From G963665495 sp963665495 (GTDB lineage: Bacteria > Desulfobacterota > Desulfovibrionia > Desulfovibrionales > Desulfovibrionaceae): DNA of 64,000 nt. Positions within the stretch are counted from its first letter, which is position 1. Each line of letters opens with the position of its first letter. Both the position numbers and the translations under genes were made by a program. The notes beneath the pieces are model-generated. The model ran no database searches and had not been told where the DNA came from. It saw only the letters and a program-made list of their open reading frames with translations. Positions 1 through 9,009 of the stretch are shown one piece after another. The stretch is from NCBI GenBank assembly GCA_963665495.1, contig OY762289.1, forward strand, positions 2,046,001-2,110,000. Direction: 5' to 3'.

Positions 1-1236
1 TTTGGGTCGCCCAACGCCTGCAACGGCTGCCATACGGACAAAGACGCCTCCTGGGCGGATAAGCACGTACGACAGTGGTCTGCCCGCGATTATCAGGCGC
101 CTCTTCTGGAGCGGGCCGGATTGATTGACGCAGCAAGAAAACGAGACTGGAGCCGCGTGCCGGACATGATCCGCTATCTTTCCAGCCCGAATTGCAACGC
201 CTTTTTTACCGCTTCACTGCTGCGACTGCTTTCCGGACACAACGACAAAAAACTCTGGGAAGTGGTGTTGCATTCTCTTGAGGACCCGTCGCCAATGATC
301 CGGGCAGCCGCCGTACACTACCTCGGACAAAGCGCATGTCCGGATGCCTTCCCTTCCCTGCTGCATGCCATAGGAGACAAGAGCCGACTGGTACGTACGC
401 AGGCTGCACTTGAAATATCGCAAGTTCCGATAAAGGGATTTCCCATGCTGATTCAAGCGCAGCTGAAACCAGCCATGACCGAATACGTCAGTTCTCTGAT
501 CTCCCGGCCGGACCATTGGAATGCACACTTTCGCATGGGCGCGCTGTTTGCTCATCAGGGAGACAGAAAAATAGCCCGCAGTGCGTATAAAAAAGCCTTG
601 GAACTTGAGCCGGACGCCCTGCCCGCCTTAATAAATCTTTCGCTTCTGCAACAGACGAGCGGCGAACTTCCGCAGGCGGAAGAAAACATCCGAAAGGCCT
701 TGCAACTGGACCCTGAAAATGTTCAGGCTCATTTGACCCTGGGGGTGATACTGGGCAAAAAAGGGGAAAACCAGGCATCGGAACAGGAACTGCGGCATGT
801 TTTGGATATTGCTCCCAACCAGGCCGAAGCCGCATTCAATCTAGCGGTTTTACTTGCCAAAGACACGGAGAACGACCGGGTGGAAGAAGCGTTGCAATAC
901 GCGCAACAAGCCTATGATTTGAACCCGGCAGAAGCAAAGTACGCCTTTGCGCTTGCCTACTACCTTAACAAAGCCGAACAGCGAGACAAAGCCGCAACCA
1001 TCCTTGAAAAGAGTCTGCAGGACCGACCGGAAGCGCCGGACATGTACTTGCTGCTAGGCCAGATACAAAGCGAAAAAGGCGATATGCAAGCCGCCAGGGC
1101 CACTTATGAAGCCGGGTTGCAGATGAAAGGGGCCTCGGAAAAATTCAAAAAAGTTCTCAACAACAGACTGAATAAACTGGGGGGAGGAAAAAGCGGGGCG
1201 GAATCCCCTGGCCAACAGGACGAAAAGGATAAGTAA
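1..1236 (+). CDS. Cytochrome c-type HEAT/TPR protein, C-terminal part (5' end outside window)
   Basis: The frame is open from base 1, so the gene starts upstream of the window. The first visible residues contain one heme c attachment motif, CNGCH, at about residues 7-11 of the visible part. A HEAT-like alpha-helical stretch follows (visible residues about 50-150), then at least five TPR units with the usual A-x-x-x-L-x-x-D/P pattern (about 175-385). Heme attachment implies export to the periplasm. Families of this build pair a multiheme cytochrome c domain with TPR protein-protein docking; how many hemes precede the window cannot be seen. The stop TAA at 1234 is followed by 78 bases before the next gene on the same strand. 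No substrate can be named. Confidence 0.75.
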   Translation, partial: FGSPNACNGCHTDKDASWADKHVRQWSARDYQAPLLERAGLIDAARKRDWSRVPDMIRYLSSPNCNAFFTASLLRLLSGHNDKKLWEVVLHSLEDPSPMIRAAAVHYLGQSACPDAFPSLLHAIGDKSRLVRTQAALEISQVPIKGFPMLIQAQLKPAMTEYVSSLISRPDHWNAHFRMGALFAHQGDRKIARSAYKKALELEPDALPALINLSLLQQTSGELPQAEENIRKALQLDPENVQAHLTLGVILGKKGENQASEQELRHVLDIAPNQAEAAFNLAVLLAKDTENDRVEEALQYAQQAYDLNPAEAKYAFALAYYLNKAEQRDKAATILEKSLQDRPEAPDMYLLLGQIQSEKGDMQAARATYEAGLQMKGASEKFKKVLNNRLNKLGGGKSGAESPGQQDEKDK

Positions 1237-1314
1237 CCCCCTTGTAACCTGTTAGTTGCTACTCTTTTCGCGAGTCGATGTAGCGTTGTTCAATTCAACC
1301 TTTGGAGGAAACGC

Positions 1315-1800
1315 ATGAGTGATTTGATTGTTGTTGGATATGATGACCCGCACAAAGCGGAAGAAATCCGCTTTAAGCTGTTAAAGATGCAGAAGGAATA
1401 CCTCATAGACCTGGAAGACGCCGTGGTAGCGATAAAAAAGGAAGACGGCAAAATCAAACTGAACCAGGCTGTGAATCTGACCAAAGCCGGAGCCGTATCC
1501 GGCGGATTCTGGGGATTGCTGATCGGAACGATTTTTCTCAGTCCGTTGCTGGGAGTCGCCGTGGGTGCGGGCGCCGGGGCCATTTCAGGCGCTCTGTCCG
1601 ATGTCGGCATTAACGACGACTTCATGAAAGAACTGGCAACCCATTTGAAACCCGGTGCTTCCGCCTTGTTCGTCCTCGTACGCAAGGCCACACCGGACAA
1701 GGTCCTGGACGAACTCAAAGGAATCGGCGGCAAAATCATCAAAACATCTTTGACACACGAAGACGAAGAAAAGCTGCAACAGGCTCTGGACGGAAAATAG
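1315..1800 (+). CDS. DUF1269-family membrane-associated protein
   Basis: 161 residues, about the usual length for DUF1269. The N-terminus MSDLIVVGYDD is followed by a helical segment, and the middle (about 63-98) is a glycine/alanine-rich hydrophobic stretch with GxxxG spacing, typical of a glycine zipper hairpin inserting in a membrane. The C-terminal third is charged. A clean Shine-Dalgarno GGAGG lies seven bases before the ATG and fixes the start. The function of the family is not established. It stands alone between the cytochrome/TPR gene and a two-component regulator, and a hairpin follows the stop. Confidence 0.8.
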   Translation: MSDLIVVGYDDPHKAEEIRFKLLKMQKEYLIDLEDAVVAIKKEDGKIKLNQAVNLTKAGAVSGGFWGLLIGTIFLSPLLGVAVGAGAGAISGALSDVGINDDFMKELATHLKPGASALFVLVRKATPDKVLDELKGIGGKIIKTSLTHEDEEKLQQALDGK

Positions 1801-1809
1801 CTTAACCTG

Positions 1810-1839
1810 CAACCGGCGGATAGCAATGCCCGCCGGTTG
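1810..1839 (+). terminator. Hairpin after the DUF1269 gene
   Basis: A perfect 10-bp stem (CAACCGGCGG with CCGCCGGTTG) and a 10-base loop begin ten bases after the stop codon. The following bases are not a clean T run, so this is either a weak intrinsic terminator or a 3' end-stabilising stem. Confidence 0.45.
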
Positions 1840-2091
1840 CCTTCTCCCAGACATGGGCATGGCTGCCTCAGTCCGCAGCACTGTCAGCAGTCCGGACTGA
1901 TGATCCCGTAAAAACGGCATTTTCAAATTGCACACCGACACATTGCCTGTATTTCTTTTCTTTTTCTCTATGATTTTCTTGCACAGAGATAAAAATCGCA
2001 ATATCCTGAAACAAGCTGCACGTATGGCCGCCTTACATGAACGAGATGAAAATCGTTCATGTCCTATAATCTTTAAGGAGCCGCATATTTT

Positions 2092-3609
2092 ATGACCATA
2101 AAAAGCAAAATTCTGATCATCGACGACTCCAAATCCGCTCGTGAACTGCTGCAGGGCATTTTGGTCACGGAAAATTATGTTCTCGAATTCGCGTCCAACG
2201 GCATAGACGGACTCGAAAAAGCCCGTATGGCGCCGCCGGATCTCATTTTGCTTGATATCATCATGCCCGGCATGGATGGCTATGAAGTCTGCCGCCAACT
2301 ACGCCAGGATCCCGAATTGAAAGAAGTTCCAGTTCTGTTTCTCTCCAGCCTGGAGGATCGCAAATCCCGTCTGAAAGGTATTGAGGCCGGAGCGGATGAT
2401 TTTTTGACAAAACCTTTCGATGTCGTGGAAATGCTGCTTCGGGTCAGTACCATTACCCGCTTGAACCGGTACCGCAGGATCGTAACGGAACGCGCCCGCT
2501 TTGCCTGGCTCACAGAGCATACGGACGACGGCTATCTTCTTTTAAATTCGGACGAAAGCATCGGCTATGCCAATGCCGCGGCCAGACTGCTGTTGTCGCT
2601 ACCCGAACCAATCGACAAACCGGATGCCGGTCCTTTCGGTTCGGAGTCCTTTCTGGAAATCGCCCGGCGAGCCTATGAGCTGAAGCCTGAAAAGCCTTGG
2701 GAATCCTGGAACAGCGAGGTTTCCTCCCTGCCCGAACTGTTTCTGGTCCGGCCGGAAACCGAAACCGCTCAATCCTGCTGGATCGAGGTCTCGGTCCTGC
2801 AACAATCGCACAGTCCAGATCAACGTCTGGTGCGTTTGCGGAATGTTACGAAACGCATGACCGACATGCGCGATGTCTGGTCGTTTCATTCCATGATCTC
2901 GCATAAGCTCCGGACACCGCTATCCGGCATTCTTTTCAGTCTCGAACTGATGAGTGAAAATGCAGAATCGCTTCCTCCCGAAGACGTCAAACAGATGAGT
3001 TCTCTCGGTCTGGATAGCGCTAAACGGCTTAGCGGCGAAATAGAGGACATTCTGGATTACCTCGAAAACCGTTCTCCCATAGAAGACGGCCTGGCTCCCA
3101 TCAGGCATACGGCCCCCCTTGTGGAAAAGCTGGCCCCACAACTGGAAATCCGCCAGTATACTACGTACATAGACTCCGACATCCAGGATGCCTATCTCCC
3201 CTTCAACGAACGGAGTTATTCACTCATTCTCTGGCATTTGCTGGAAAATGCCGTAAAATTCCATCCCACCAACGATCCCAAACTGGAAATCAACCTTACC
3301 CAGGAAAGCGGCCCTTTCGGACGTCCCTGCGTCAAATTGACTGTCAGGGATGACGGCCTGCACCTTTCTCCGGAACAGCTCTCCAGGGTCTGGTCTCCTT
3401 ATTACCAGGGCGAAAAAACCCTGACATTTGAAGTTTCAGGAATGGGCCTGGGCTTGCCGCTGGTTGCCAACATTGTCTGGAATGTGGGAGGATCCTGCCG
3501 TATGACGAATCGGGAAGATCAGGAAGGGATCCAGGTCGAATTACTGCTGCCCCTGCGCCTGGAATCCGCTCCTTTAAGTGGGGAAATACAGGATCCTGAT
3601 ATCTTCTGA
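2092..3609 (+). CDS. Receiver-PAS-like-histidine kinase hybrid
   Basis: 505 residues. Residues 1-125 form a complete receiver domain: acidic pair D11/D12, phosphoacceptor D55 in LLDIIMPGMDG, and K107 in FLTKPF. A divergent PAS-like stretch follows (about 135-255), then a dimerisation/phosphoacceptor helix with H271 in ISHKLRTPL, an N-box (LLENAVKF) and glycine boxes ending in GMGLGLPLVANIV. The receiver comes before the kinase, so the protein probably receives phosphate from another kinase and modulates its own kinase module. There is no membrane segment, so it is cytoplasmic. AAGGAG precedes the ATG by about ten bases. No cognate partner lies beside it. Its signal is unknown. Confidence 0.88.
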   Translation: MTIKSKILIIDDSKSARELLQGILVTENYVLEFASNGIDGLEKARMAPPDLILLDIIMPGMDGYEVCRQLRQDPELKEVPVLFLSSLEDRKSRLKGIEAGADDFLTKPFDVVEMLLRVSTITRLNRYRRIVTERARFAWLTEHTDDGYLLLNSDESIGYANAAARLLLSLPEPIDKPDAGPFGSESFLEIARRAYELKPEKPWESWNSEVSSLPELFLVRPETETAQSCWIEVSVLQQSHSPDQRLVRLRNVTKRMTDMRDVWSFHSMISHKLRTPLSGILFSLELMSENAESLPPEDVKQMSSLGLDSAKRLSGEIEDILDYLENRSPIEDGLAPIRHTAPLVEKLAPQLEIRQYTTYIDSDIQDAYLPFNERSYSLILWHLLENAVKFHPTNDPKLEINLTQESGPFGRPCVKLTVRDDGLHLSPEQLSRVWSPYYQGEKTLTFEVSGMGLGLPLVANIVWNVGGSCRMTNREDQEGIQVELLLPLRLESAPLSGEIQDPDIF

Positions 3610-3841
3610 CGAACTCTGGTCTGCGAAAAACAATCAGGAGCAGTTGCTTCGACAGTCCTGCGCATGGGCGACAGGAAAATTCTTGACAAATACGCCCGGA
3701 ACATGAAAGCGATTTTCATCGATTGAAACCTGCTTCCCCGGACAGGAGGAAACGTCCCGCAGTGCGCCCGCATCACATGGTATGGGCAGGCAGAATCGCT
3801 GACGCATCTCAAAAAAATCGCTATCAGCAAGGAACGTCTTA

Positions 3842-4324
3842 GTGCTCCACTTCAAAATTCCCGGCTTCGGCAATCTCAGAGTCGAATATCTCATACTGGA
3901 CTTCAACGGCACCCTGGCCTGTGACGGTCAGCTTATTCCAGGAGTTGCAGAAAGGCTGGTCGAGCTTGCGACGCACCTTAATCTCCGCGTTGTCACTGCC
4001 GATACCTTCGGCACCGCCCATGAGCAAATGGCCACGCTGCCCTGCGAAGTGTGCGTTCTGAATAAACAGAATCCCAAAGAAGGCGAAGATCAGACCAAGC
4101 TTTCTCTGCTGCATGAACTTGGTCCGGCCCGCTGCGTCTTCATTGGCAACGGCCGCAATGACCACCTGGCCGTCAAAGCCGCAGCCATAGGCATCGCGGT
4201 CTACAATATCGAATGCGTGGCGCCGTGCACTCTGTACAATGCGGATGTGGTTGCCCCCGATATTAATGCCGCACTGGATATTTTGCTGAATCCCAAACGA
4301 CTCATCGCCACGCTACGGACCTGA
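3842..4324 (+). CDS. HAD-family phosphatase resembling a soluble P-type ATPase fragment
   Basis: 160 residues. Motif I is ILDFNGTLACDG, where the nucleophilic Asp is kept and the second Asp of the usual DxD is Asn, as in the small stand-alone HAD proteins that resemble the P-domain of P-type ATPases. Motif IV is GNGRNDHLAV. No cap domain insertion is large enough to be a C2 cap. The start is GTG with AAGGA about eight bases upstream. The stop overlaps the ATG of mltA by one base (TGATG), so the two are translationally coupled. The substrate is unknown. Confidence 0.8.
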   Translation: MLHFKIPGFGNLRVEYLILDFNGTLACDGQLIPGVAERLVELATHLNLRVVTADTFGTAHEQMATLPCEVCVLNKQNPKEGEDQTKLSLLHELGPARCVFIGNGRNDHLAVKAAAIGIAVYNIECVAPCTLYNADVVAPDINAALDILLNPKRLIATLRT

Positions 4325-5433
4325 TGACGCTGCGTACGTTTTTGCTGGCCGTACTGGCCTGTCTGATAACTGCCGGGTGCACAGTCACCCCGGACCAGCA
4401 CCTCTTCGGCCTCCCTCCCGGCGAACGGCCGCAAACAGCCGATTTCTGCAATCTGCTTTCTCCAAATACCCAAGAACTTGCCGACTGGACTTCCTTGCAG
4501 CCGGCATTGGAACAGAGCCTGAGATTCGTCAATTCCCAGCCACCAAACGACATTGCACTTCGCTATGCGGATACATCCTGCACCTGGCGTACGCTTGGGC
4601 AAAGTATTGCAGAACTCCTTGAACTCTTGCCGCAGTTGCATAACGATCCGGCGCTTCTTTCCCGGCGCTTCACCTGGGTCCCCATCTCCCCGCCCACTCT
4701 GCTGACCGGTTATTACGAACCCGGTCTCGAGGCGTCGCTCAGCTATTCGCCGGATTACCCCTACCCGCTTTACGGCTTACCGGGAGATCTGAAAAAAGAT
4801 ACGCCCTATTATGACCGGAAAGCCATTGATCAGGAGGGAATACTCAAAGACAGAAAGCTGGAGATTGCCTGGCTGAAAAATCCGGTGGACGGATTCTTTC
4901 TTCAGGTGCAGGGGTCGGGACGTTTATCGCTGCCGGACGGAAGCAGCCGGCACGTACTGTACGCTGCCAACAACGGACAGCCTTACGTCAGCCTGGGAAA
5001 AATCTGTATCGAACGCGGACTGGCAACCCGCGAAACCATGAGCATGCAGACCCTGAGGGAGATTCTCAATGCCGATACACAACGCCGTGACGCGTTGCTC
5101 GCCTGTAATCCCCGTTATATTTTTTTCAGACTGGCGGAAGAAGGTCCCTACGGCGCCTCAGGCGCCAGGCTTACCCCTATGGTCAGCGCGGCAGTTGACC
5201 GGGCATTCCTTCCACTGGGCGCCATTCTCGCAGTCGACGCCCTGTTGCCGGAGCCTGATCAATCTGAAATGAAACGATTTTCAGCATTGCTGCTCGCCCA
5301 GGATACCGGCGCATTCCAGGGTAACCATGTGGATCTTTTTTGCGGGCATTTGCAAGATGCCGCCTTCCTTGCCGGAAACATGCGCGGCAAGGCCAGATTC
5401 TGGATTCTTCTCAGCAAAGCATCCGATCTGTAG
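4324..5433 (+). CDS. mltA: Membrane-bound lytic murein transglycosylase A
   Basis: 369 residues, close to the family length. The N-terminus carries a lipoprotein signal ending in the lipobox LITAGC (Cys at about residue 19), so the product is anchored to the outer membrane. The central MltA barrel includes GYYEPGLEAS and the substrate-groove segment QVQGSGRLSLPDG. The C-terminal 3D domain carries the conserved aspartates in AQDTGAFQGNHVDLFCG. It cleaves the MurNAc-GlcNAc bond of peptidoglycan to 1,6-anhydro ends during wall remodelling. It is co-transcribed with the HAD phosphatase through a one-base overlap. Confidence 0.95.
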   Translation: MTLRTFLLAVLACLITAGCTVTPDQHLFGLPPGERPQTADFCNLLSPNTQELADWTSLQPALEQSLRFVNSQPPNDIALRYADTSCTWRTLGQSIAELLELLPQLHNDPALLSRRFTWVPISPPTLLTGYYEPGLEASLSYSPDYPYPLYGLPGDLKKDTPYYDRKAIDQEGILKDRKLEIAWLKNPVDGFFLQVQGSGRLSLPDGSSRHVLYAANNGQPYVSLGKICIERGLATRETMSMQTLREILNADTQRRDALLACNPRYIFFRLAEEGPYGASGARLTPMVSAAVDRAFLPLGAILAVDALLPEPDQSEMKRFSALLLAQDTGAFQGNHVDLFCGHLQDAAFLAGNMRGKARFWILLSKASDL

Positions 5434-5435
5434 CA

Positions 5436-5450
5436 GGCCGGTCACCGGCC
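5436..5450. terminator. Short hairpin between mltA and lemA
   Basis: GGCCGG and CCGGCC flank a three-base loop in the 34-base gap between the convergent mltA and lemA genes. No T run follows directly, so its strength as a terminator is doubtful. Confidence 0.3.
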
Positions 5451-5467
5451 ACACTGCAACAGCCCTA

Positions 5468-6022
5468 TTAAAAACTGATTTTTGGCACGGCCCGGTCTCC
5501 CGGATCCTCAATTTCAAAATATTCCGCTTTTTGAAAATGAAACATGGAGGCTACGAAGTTGCTAGGAAAAGATTCAATGGCAATATTCAGATTCCGGGCG
5601 GTACCATTGTAATATCGTCTTGCCATTTCAATGGACTGCTCAACATCGCTTAGTGCATTTTGCAGTTCAAGGAAATTCTGGTTGGCTTTGAGATCAGGAT
5701 AATTCTCAGCAACAGCAAACAAATGCCCCAAAGCCTGCCCCAAAAGCGACTCGGCCTGAGCCTTTTGCGTGAGATCCCCGGCCTTGCTGCTCATCGAACG
5801 ATATTTGGTGACGTTTTCGAGTACCTCACGCTCATGCCCCATATAGCCTTTAACGACCTCCATCAAATTGGGAATCAAATTAGCCCGCTTTTTCAACTGA
5901 ACATCTATGCCGCTCCAGGCCTCCTCGCTCAGGTTCCTGTTTTTGACCAACTTGTTATACAGCGCAACGAAGAAAAAAAGGGCAAGGACGACAAGCACCA
6001 GAATGACAATAACCATGCTCAT
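5468..6022 (-). CDS. lemA: LemA family protein
   Basis: 184 residues with one N-terminal membrane anchor (about residues 4-24) and a short periplasmic or cytoplasmic helical body. Family marks are LYNKLVKNRN, the segment AWSGIDVQLKKRANLIPNLMEVVKGY, and the C-terminal ARRYYNGTARNLN block. LemA proteins are four-helix bundle membrane proteins whose role is not firmly known; they often sit near peptidases or TPM proteins, which is not the case here. AAGGAG lies five bases before the ATG. It converges with mltA. Confidence 0.93.
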   Translation of the reverse strand: MSMVIVILVLVVLALFFFVALYNKLVKNRNLSEEAWSGIDVQLKKRANLIPNLMEVVKGYMGHEREVLENVTKYRSMSSKAGDLTQKAQAESLLGQALGHLFAVAENYPDLKANQNFLELQNALSDVEQSIEMARRYYNGTARNLNIAIESFPSNFVASMFHFQKAEYFEIEDPGDRAVPKISF

Positions 6023-6455
6023 AAGAACTCCTTATTTACTGACCCAGATCTGAATTAACCGCCCCTCCGGGCAGTTTTTATGTTAAGCGAAGCGGCTGTT
6101 CCCGGACCCTGCCGGATGTCTCCTTCAGCCTCTGGAAATCATTATTCACCGCAAAAAGCGCTTTTTAGACGCCTGTCGCTCATGCGCCTGAGGAGAAGCT
6201 CCCATCTCCTTTTTAGTAATAATAGCAGGGCACTCCCAGATCTCCAAGCGGATATGCCTGGAAACCTCTTAAAAATAACCTTTTTTGGCAACCTGGCATC
6301 CAGCAATAACAAAATTGTCATAAATAAACTTTCAATTTAAATGAAAGGGAAATATTACGTGTGAAGTCCAAAAAAACTTTCATGTTTCCAGCCTGCTACA
6401 GACTTTATGAAAATATGGTTCAATTATTGCTATGCATAACAAAAGAGGAGGCTTC
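6023..6455. other. Intergenic region between lemA and the chemotaxis receptor
   Basis: This 433-base divergent spacer must hold the promoters of lemA and of the receptor gene. The half next to the receptor is AT-rich. I see no credible ORF, riboswitch signature or strong repeat in it. Confidence 0.5.
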
Positions 6456-8180
6456 ATGATCATACGTTTTCTCAGCATGATTACCGCACTGACCTGTATC
6501 ACATTCGGTTTTTTCGCTCTCTTCACGATTCACCTGGCATCCTCCATCTCCGAGCTGACACTGACTGGAGGAACAGCGAAAACTTCTTTTGCCTTAGCGA
6601 ATGCGGAACTCATCAGTGCTCTGCTCTGGATTGCAGGTGTGGGATCCGTATTTTTGTGTTCTATCCTCTTTTCCCGTGCCATCCGCGATAAATTGCATAC
6701 CCTGGCCGAAAAACTTACCCCGGGACACCTTACAAATATCCAGAGCGCCGACCAGGAAACCGGCAGCTTTGAAAAAATGCTGCCGCTTGCCAGCTCCTGC
6801 GGGGCACAGCTGGAGACACTGCAAAACGATTTAAAAAACTCTGAACTCCGGGCGGCCGAAGCCCATGACGAAGTCATGCGGATCCGCGAGCTGTTCACAC
6901 AACAGGCAGAGCGTGCGGAAGAAAACCGTTGCCATGACTTTTCCAATTCATCGGACACGTTGGAACTTGTCTTAAGTCGTTTGGAAAGCGCCACCAAAAA
7001 TCTCGGCGAACTTACCGGCCGGGCGGGAAAAGGCGCTACCGCACAGCGCGAATCCGCCGGTTCCGCCGCAACAGCCATGGAAGAAATGAACGCCTCCATT
7101 GCAGAGGTGGCCAATAATGCCGAAATCGCCTCGAAAGATGCGCACACCGCCCAGACCAATGCCTTGGGCGGTGAAAAGGAAATGCAGCGTACGGAGGAGT
7201 CAATCGGTCTGGTCAAAGAGCGGACCGGGGCCTTGAGCGAGGCTATGGCCGAGCTGGGAGACCAGGCCACTGCCATCGATCAGATCATGACGGTTATTTC
7301 CGACATAGCCGATCAGACCAACCTGCTCGCGTTAAATGCCGCGATTGAAGCGGCTCGCGCGGGAGAAGCCGGACGCGGTTTTGCCGTCGTTGCAGACGAA
7401 GTCCGAAAACTTGCCGAAAAAACCATGAGCGCCACCAAAGATGTGGGGGCGCAGATCAATGCCATTCAAAATGGCGTCCAGGCTGCTCTTACCAACACGG
7501 AGCAGTCTTTGGAACTTGTGAATGACGCCAGCGAACGAGCGCAACTGGCCGGCCAATCCATGCGGATGATCGTCAGCAATACGGAAGCAGCCGCCAAACA
7601 GATCGGTTACATCGCCCAAGCCACCCGCGAACAGTCAACGGCCTGCGAATTGATGAGCCAGACCGTGGAAGAGGTAAACGCCATCTCCACCACCACAGCA
7701 GAAGATATGCTTGCTTCAGAAGAAGCCATGCAGATTATGGATAAGCAGGTAAAGGAACTTGCTGTGATGCGTCAGGTTTTCGAACAACTCGGCAGCGGGC
7801 AGGTTCAAAAAGTCATCAACACGCTCACAAGTTCAGCGGATATTCTTTCCATGCAGCGTAACAGGCAGGAGAAAATCTTACACGAGGCCATCAGCAAGCA
7901 TTCATTTCTGGAACTACTCTATCTTACCGATGCAAAGGGAGTTCAAACCATCAGCAATATTGCCTCTCCAGGAATGCAGTCGCCAGACGATGCAAAGGCC
8001 TGCGGGACCAATTGGTCCGACAGGTCCTGGTACCTTGAGCCCTTGCGTTACAAAAGTCTCTACATTACAAAAGCCTACGTATCTTCGGCTTCAGGAAATC
8101 ACTGTATTACCGTTTCAAAACCCTTTTACGACGAACACGGCACTCTGTTGGGAGTCCTTGCTGCTGATGTAAAATTATAA
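6456..8180 (+). CDS. Methyl-accepting chemotaxis protein with C-terminal Cache-like sensor
   Basis: 574 residues from the ATG that follows GAGGAGG by five bases; an ATG 24 bases upstream lacks such a site. Two hydrophobic segments (about 5-28 and 52-72) bracket only a short loop, so there is little or no periplasmic sensor. The coiled methyl-accepting region carries the hairpin signature ISDIADQTNLLALNAAIEAA at about residues 278-297. The last about 85 residues (from LLYLTDAKGVQ) resemble a Cache/PDC fold with YITKAYVSSASG and a closing GVLAADVKL strand. Sensing would thus be cytoplasmic and downstream of the signalling tip, which is unusual. Ligand unknown. No che gene is adjacent. Confidence 0.88.
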   Translation: MIIRFLSMITALTCITFGFFALFTIHLASSISELTLTGGTAKTSFALANAELISALLWIAGVGSVFLCSILFSRAIRDKLHTLAEKLTPGHLTNIQSADQETGSFEKMLPLASSCGAQLETLQNDLKNSELRAAEAHDEVMRIRELFTQQAERAEENRCHDFSNSSDTLELVLSRLESATKNLGELTGRAGKGATAQRESAGSAATAMEEMNASIAEVANNAEIASKDAHTAQTNALGGEKEMQRTEESIGLVKERTGALSEAMAELGDQATAIDQIMTVISDIADQTNLLALNAAIEAARAGEAGRGFAVVADEVRKLAEKTMSATKDVGAQINAIQNGVQAALTNTEQSLELVNDASERAQLAGQSMRMIVSNTEAAAKQIGYIAQATREQSTACELMSQTVEEVNAISTTTAEDMLASEEAMQIMDKQVKELAVMRQVFEQLGSGQVQKVINTLTSSADILSMQRNRQEKILHEAISKHSFLELLYLTDAKGVQTISNIASPGMQSPDDAKACGTNWSDRSWYLEPLRYKSLYITKAYVSSASGNHCITVSKPFYDEHGTLLGVLAADVKL

Positions 8181-8245
8181 ATCTGCTTTTTCCGTATGGC
8201 TGGTGTTGTCACTTCAATCCAATAGCCCGCAAAGGTTGGTAAACA

Positions 8246-8995
8246 ATGTCTCACGCGTTGGAACAATGCATGGATCTCATCGAAGAGGAACGCCTGGAAG
8301 AGGCTGTCGGCTGTCTTAAAGAACTTCTGGCTGAAGATCCGGAAAATATTGACGCCCTGGCGCACCTTGGAGCGCTGTTGGAAATGCAGGCCTATCACGA
8401 AGAAGCCGAGCAGATTTTTCGCAAGGTTCTGCTCAAAGCTCCCAACAAAGAGGGCGGCTACCGCATGCTGGCCTACAACCTTATTGCCCAGGGACGGTTG
8501 GACGAGGCAGAAGAAATTTGCCGCCAGGGCCTGGAAAAAAACGAACCGACCGAGCTGCTCTACGCGGCATTATGCAACATTCTTTTCGGGCAGGACCGCC
8601 TGGATGAAGCCATTTCAGCCATGCGTGAAGCCATCCGATTGAACCCCGCACATCCGGGCTGGTACTTTTCTCTGGGAATCTGTCAGGACGCTGCCCAGCG
8701 TCACCAGGACGCGGAACACTCCTTTCGCAAGGTGATTTCCCTTGATCCATCGCATGTTGATGCGCATATTGAATTGGGGCATACGCTGCTGGCCCAGGAA
8801 AACCTGGAGCCTGCGCTCGCCATGTTCCGTCAGGCTGTCTCTCTTGACGAAAAAAATCCAGAGGCCCACGAAGGCGTGGCACAGGCGCTGGAAGAATTGG
8901 GACTCGTGGAGGAAGCCGAAGCCCAGCAAAATATCGCAGATGCCCTGCGCGAAGAATTGGAAGAGGAAGCAGACAATCCCCCTTTGGAGGATTGA
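8246..8995 (+). CDS. TPR repeat protein
   Basis: 249 residues, acidic, made almost entirely of TPR units: alternating helices with A-x-x-x-L-x-x-D-P-x-x-x-x-A spacing run from about residue 10 to 235, around six repeats. There is no signal peptide or membrane segment, so it is predicted to be cytoplasmic. The ribosome site is weak (GGTTGG before ATG). Such proteins act as docking scaffolds and the partner cannot be inferred. It ends 14 bases before the convergent olsF-like gene with no terminator hairpin between. Confidence 0.8.
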   Translation: MSHALEQCMDLIEEERLEEAVGCLKELLAEDPENIDALAHLGALLEMQAYHEEAEQIFRKVLLKAPNKEGGYRMLAYNLIAQGRLDEAEEICRQGLEKNEPTELLYAALCNILFGQDRLDEAISAMREAIRLNPAHPGWYFSLGICQDAAQRHQDAEHSFRKVISLDPSHVDAHIELGHTLLAQENLEPALAMFRQAVSLDEKNPEAHEGVAQALEELGLVEEAEAQQNIADALREELEEEADNPPLED

Positions 8996-9009
8996 AATAC
9001 TAATCCGAT

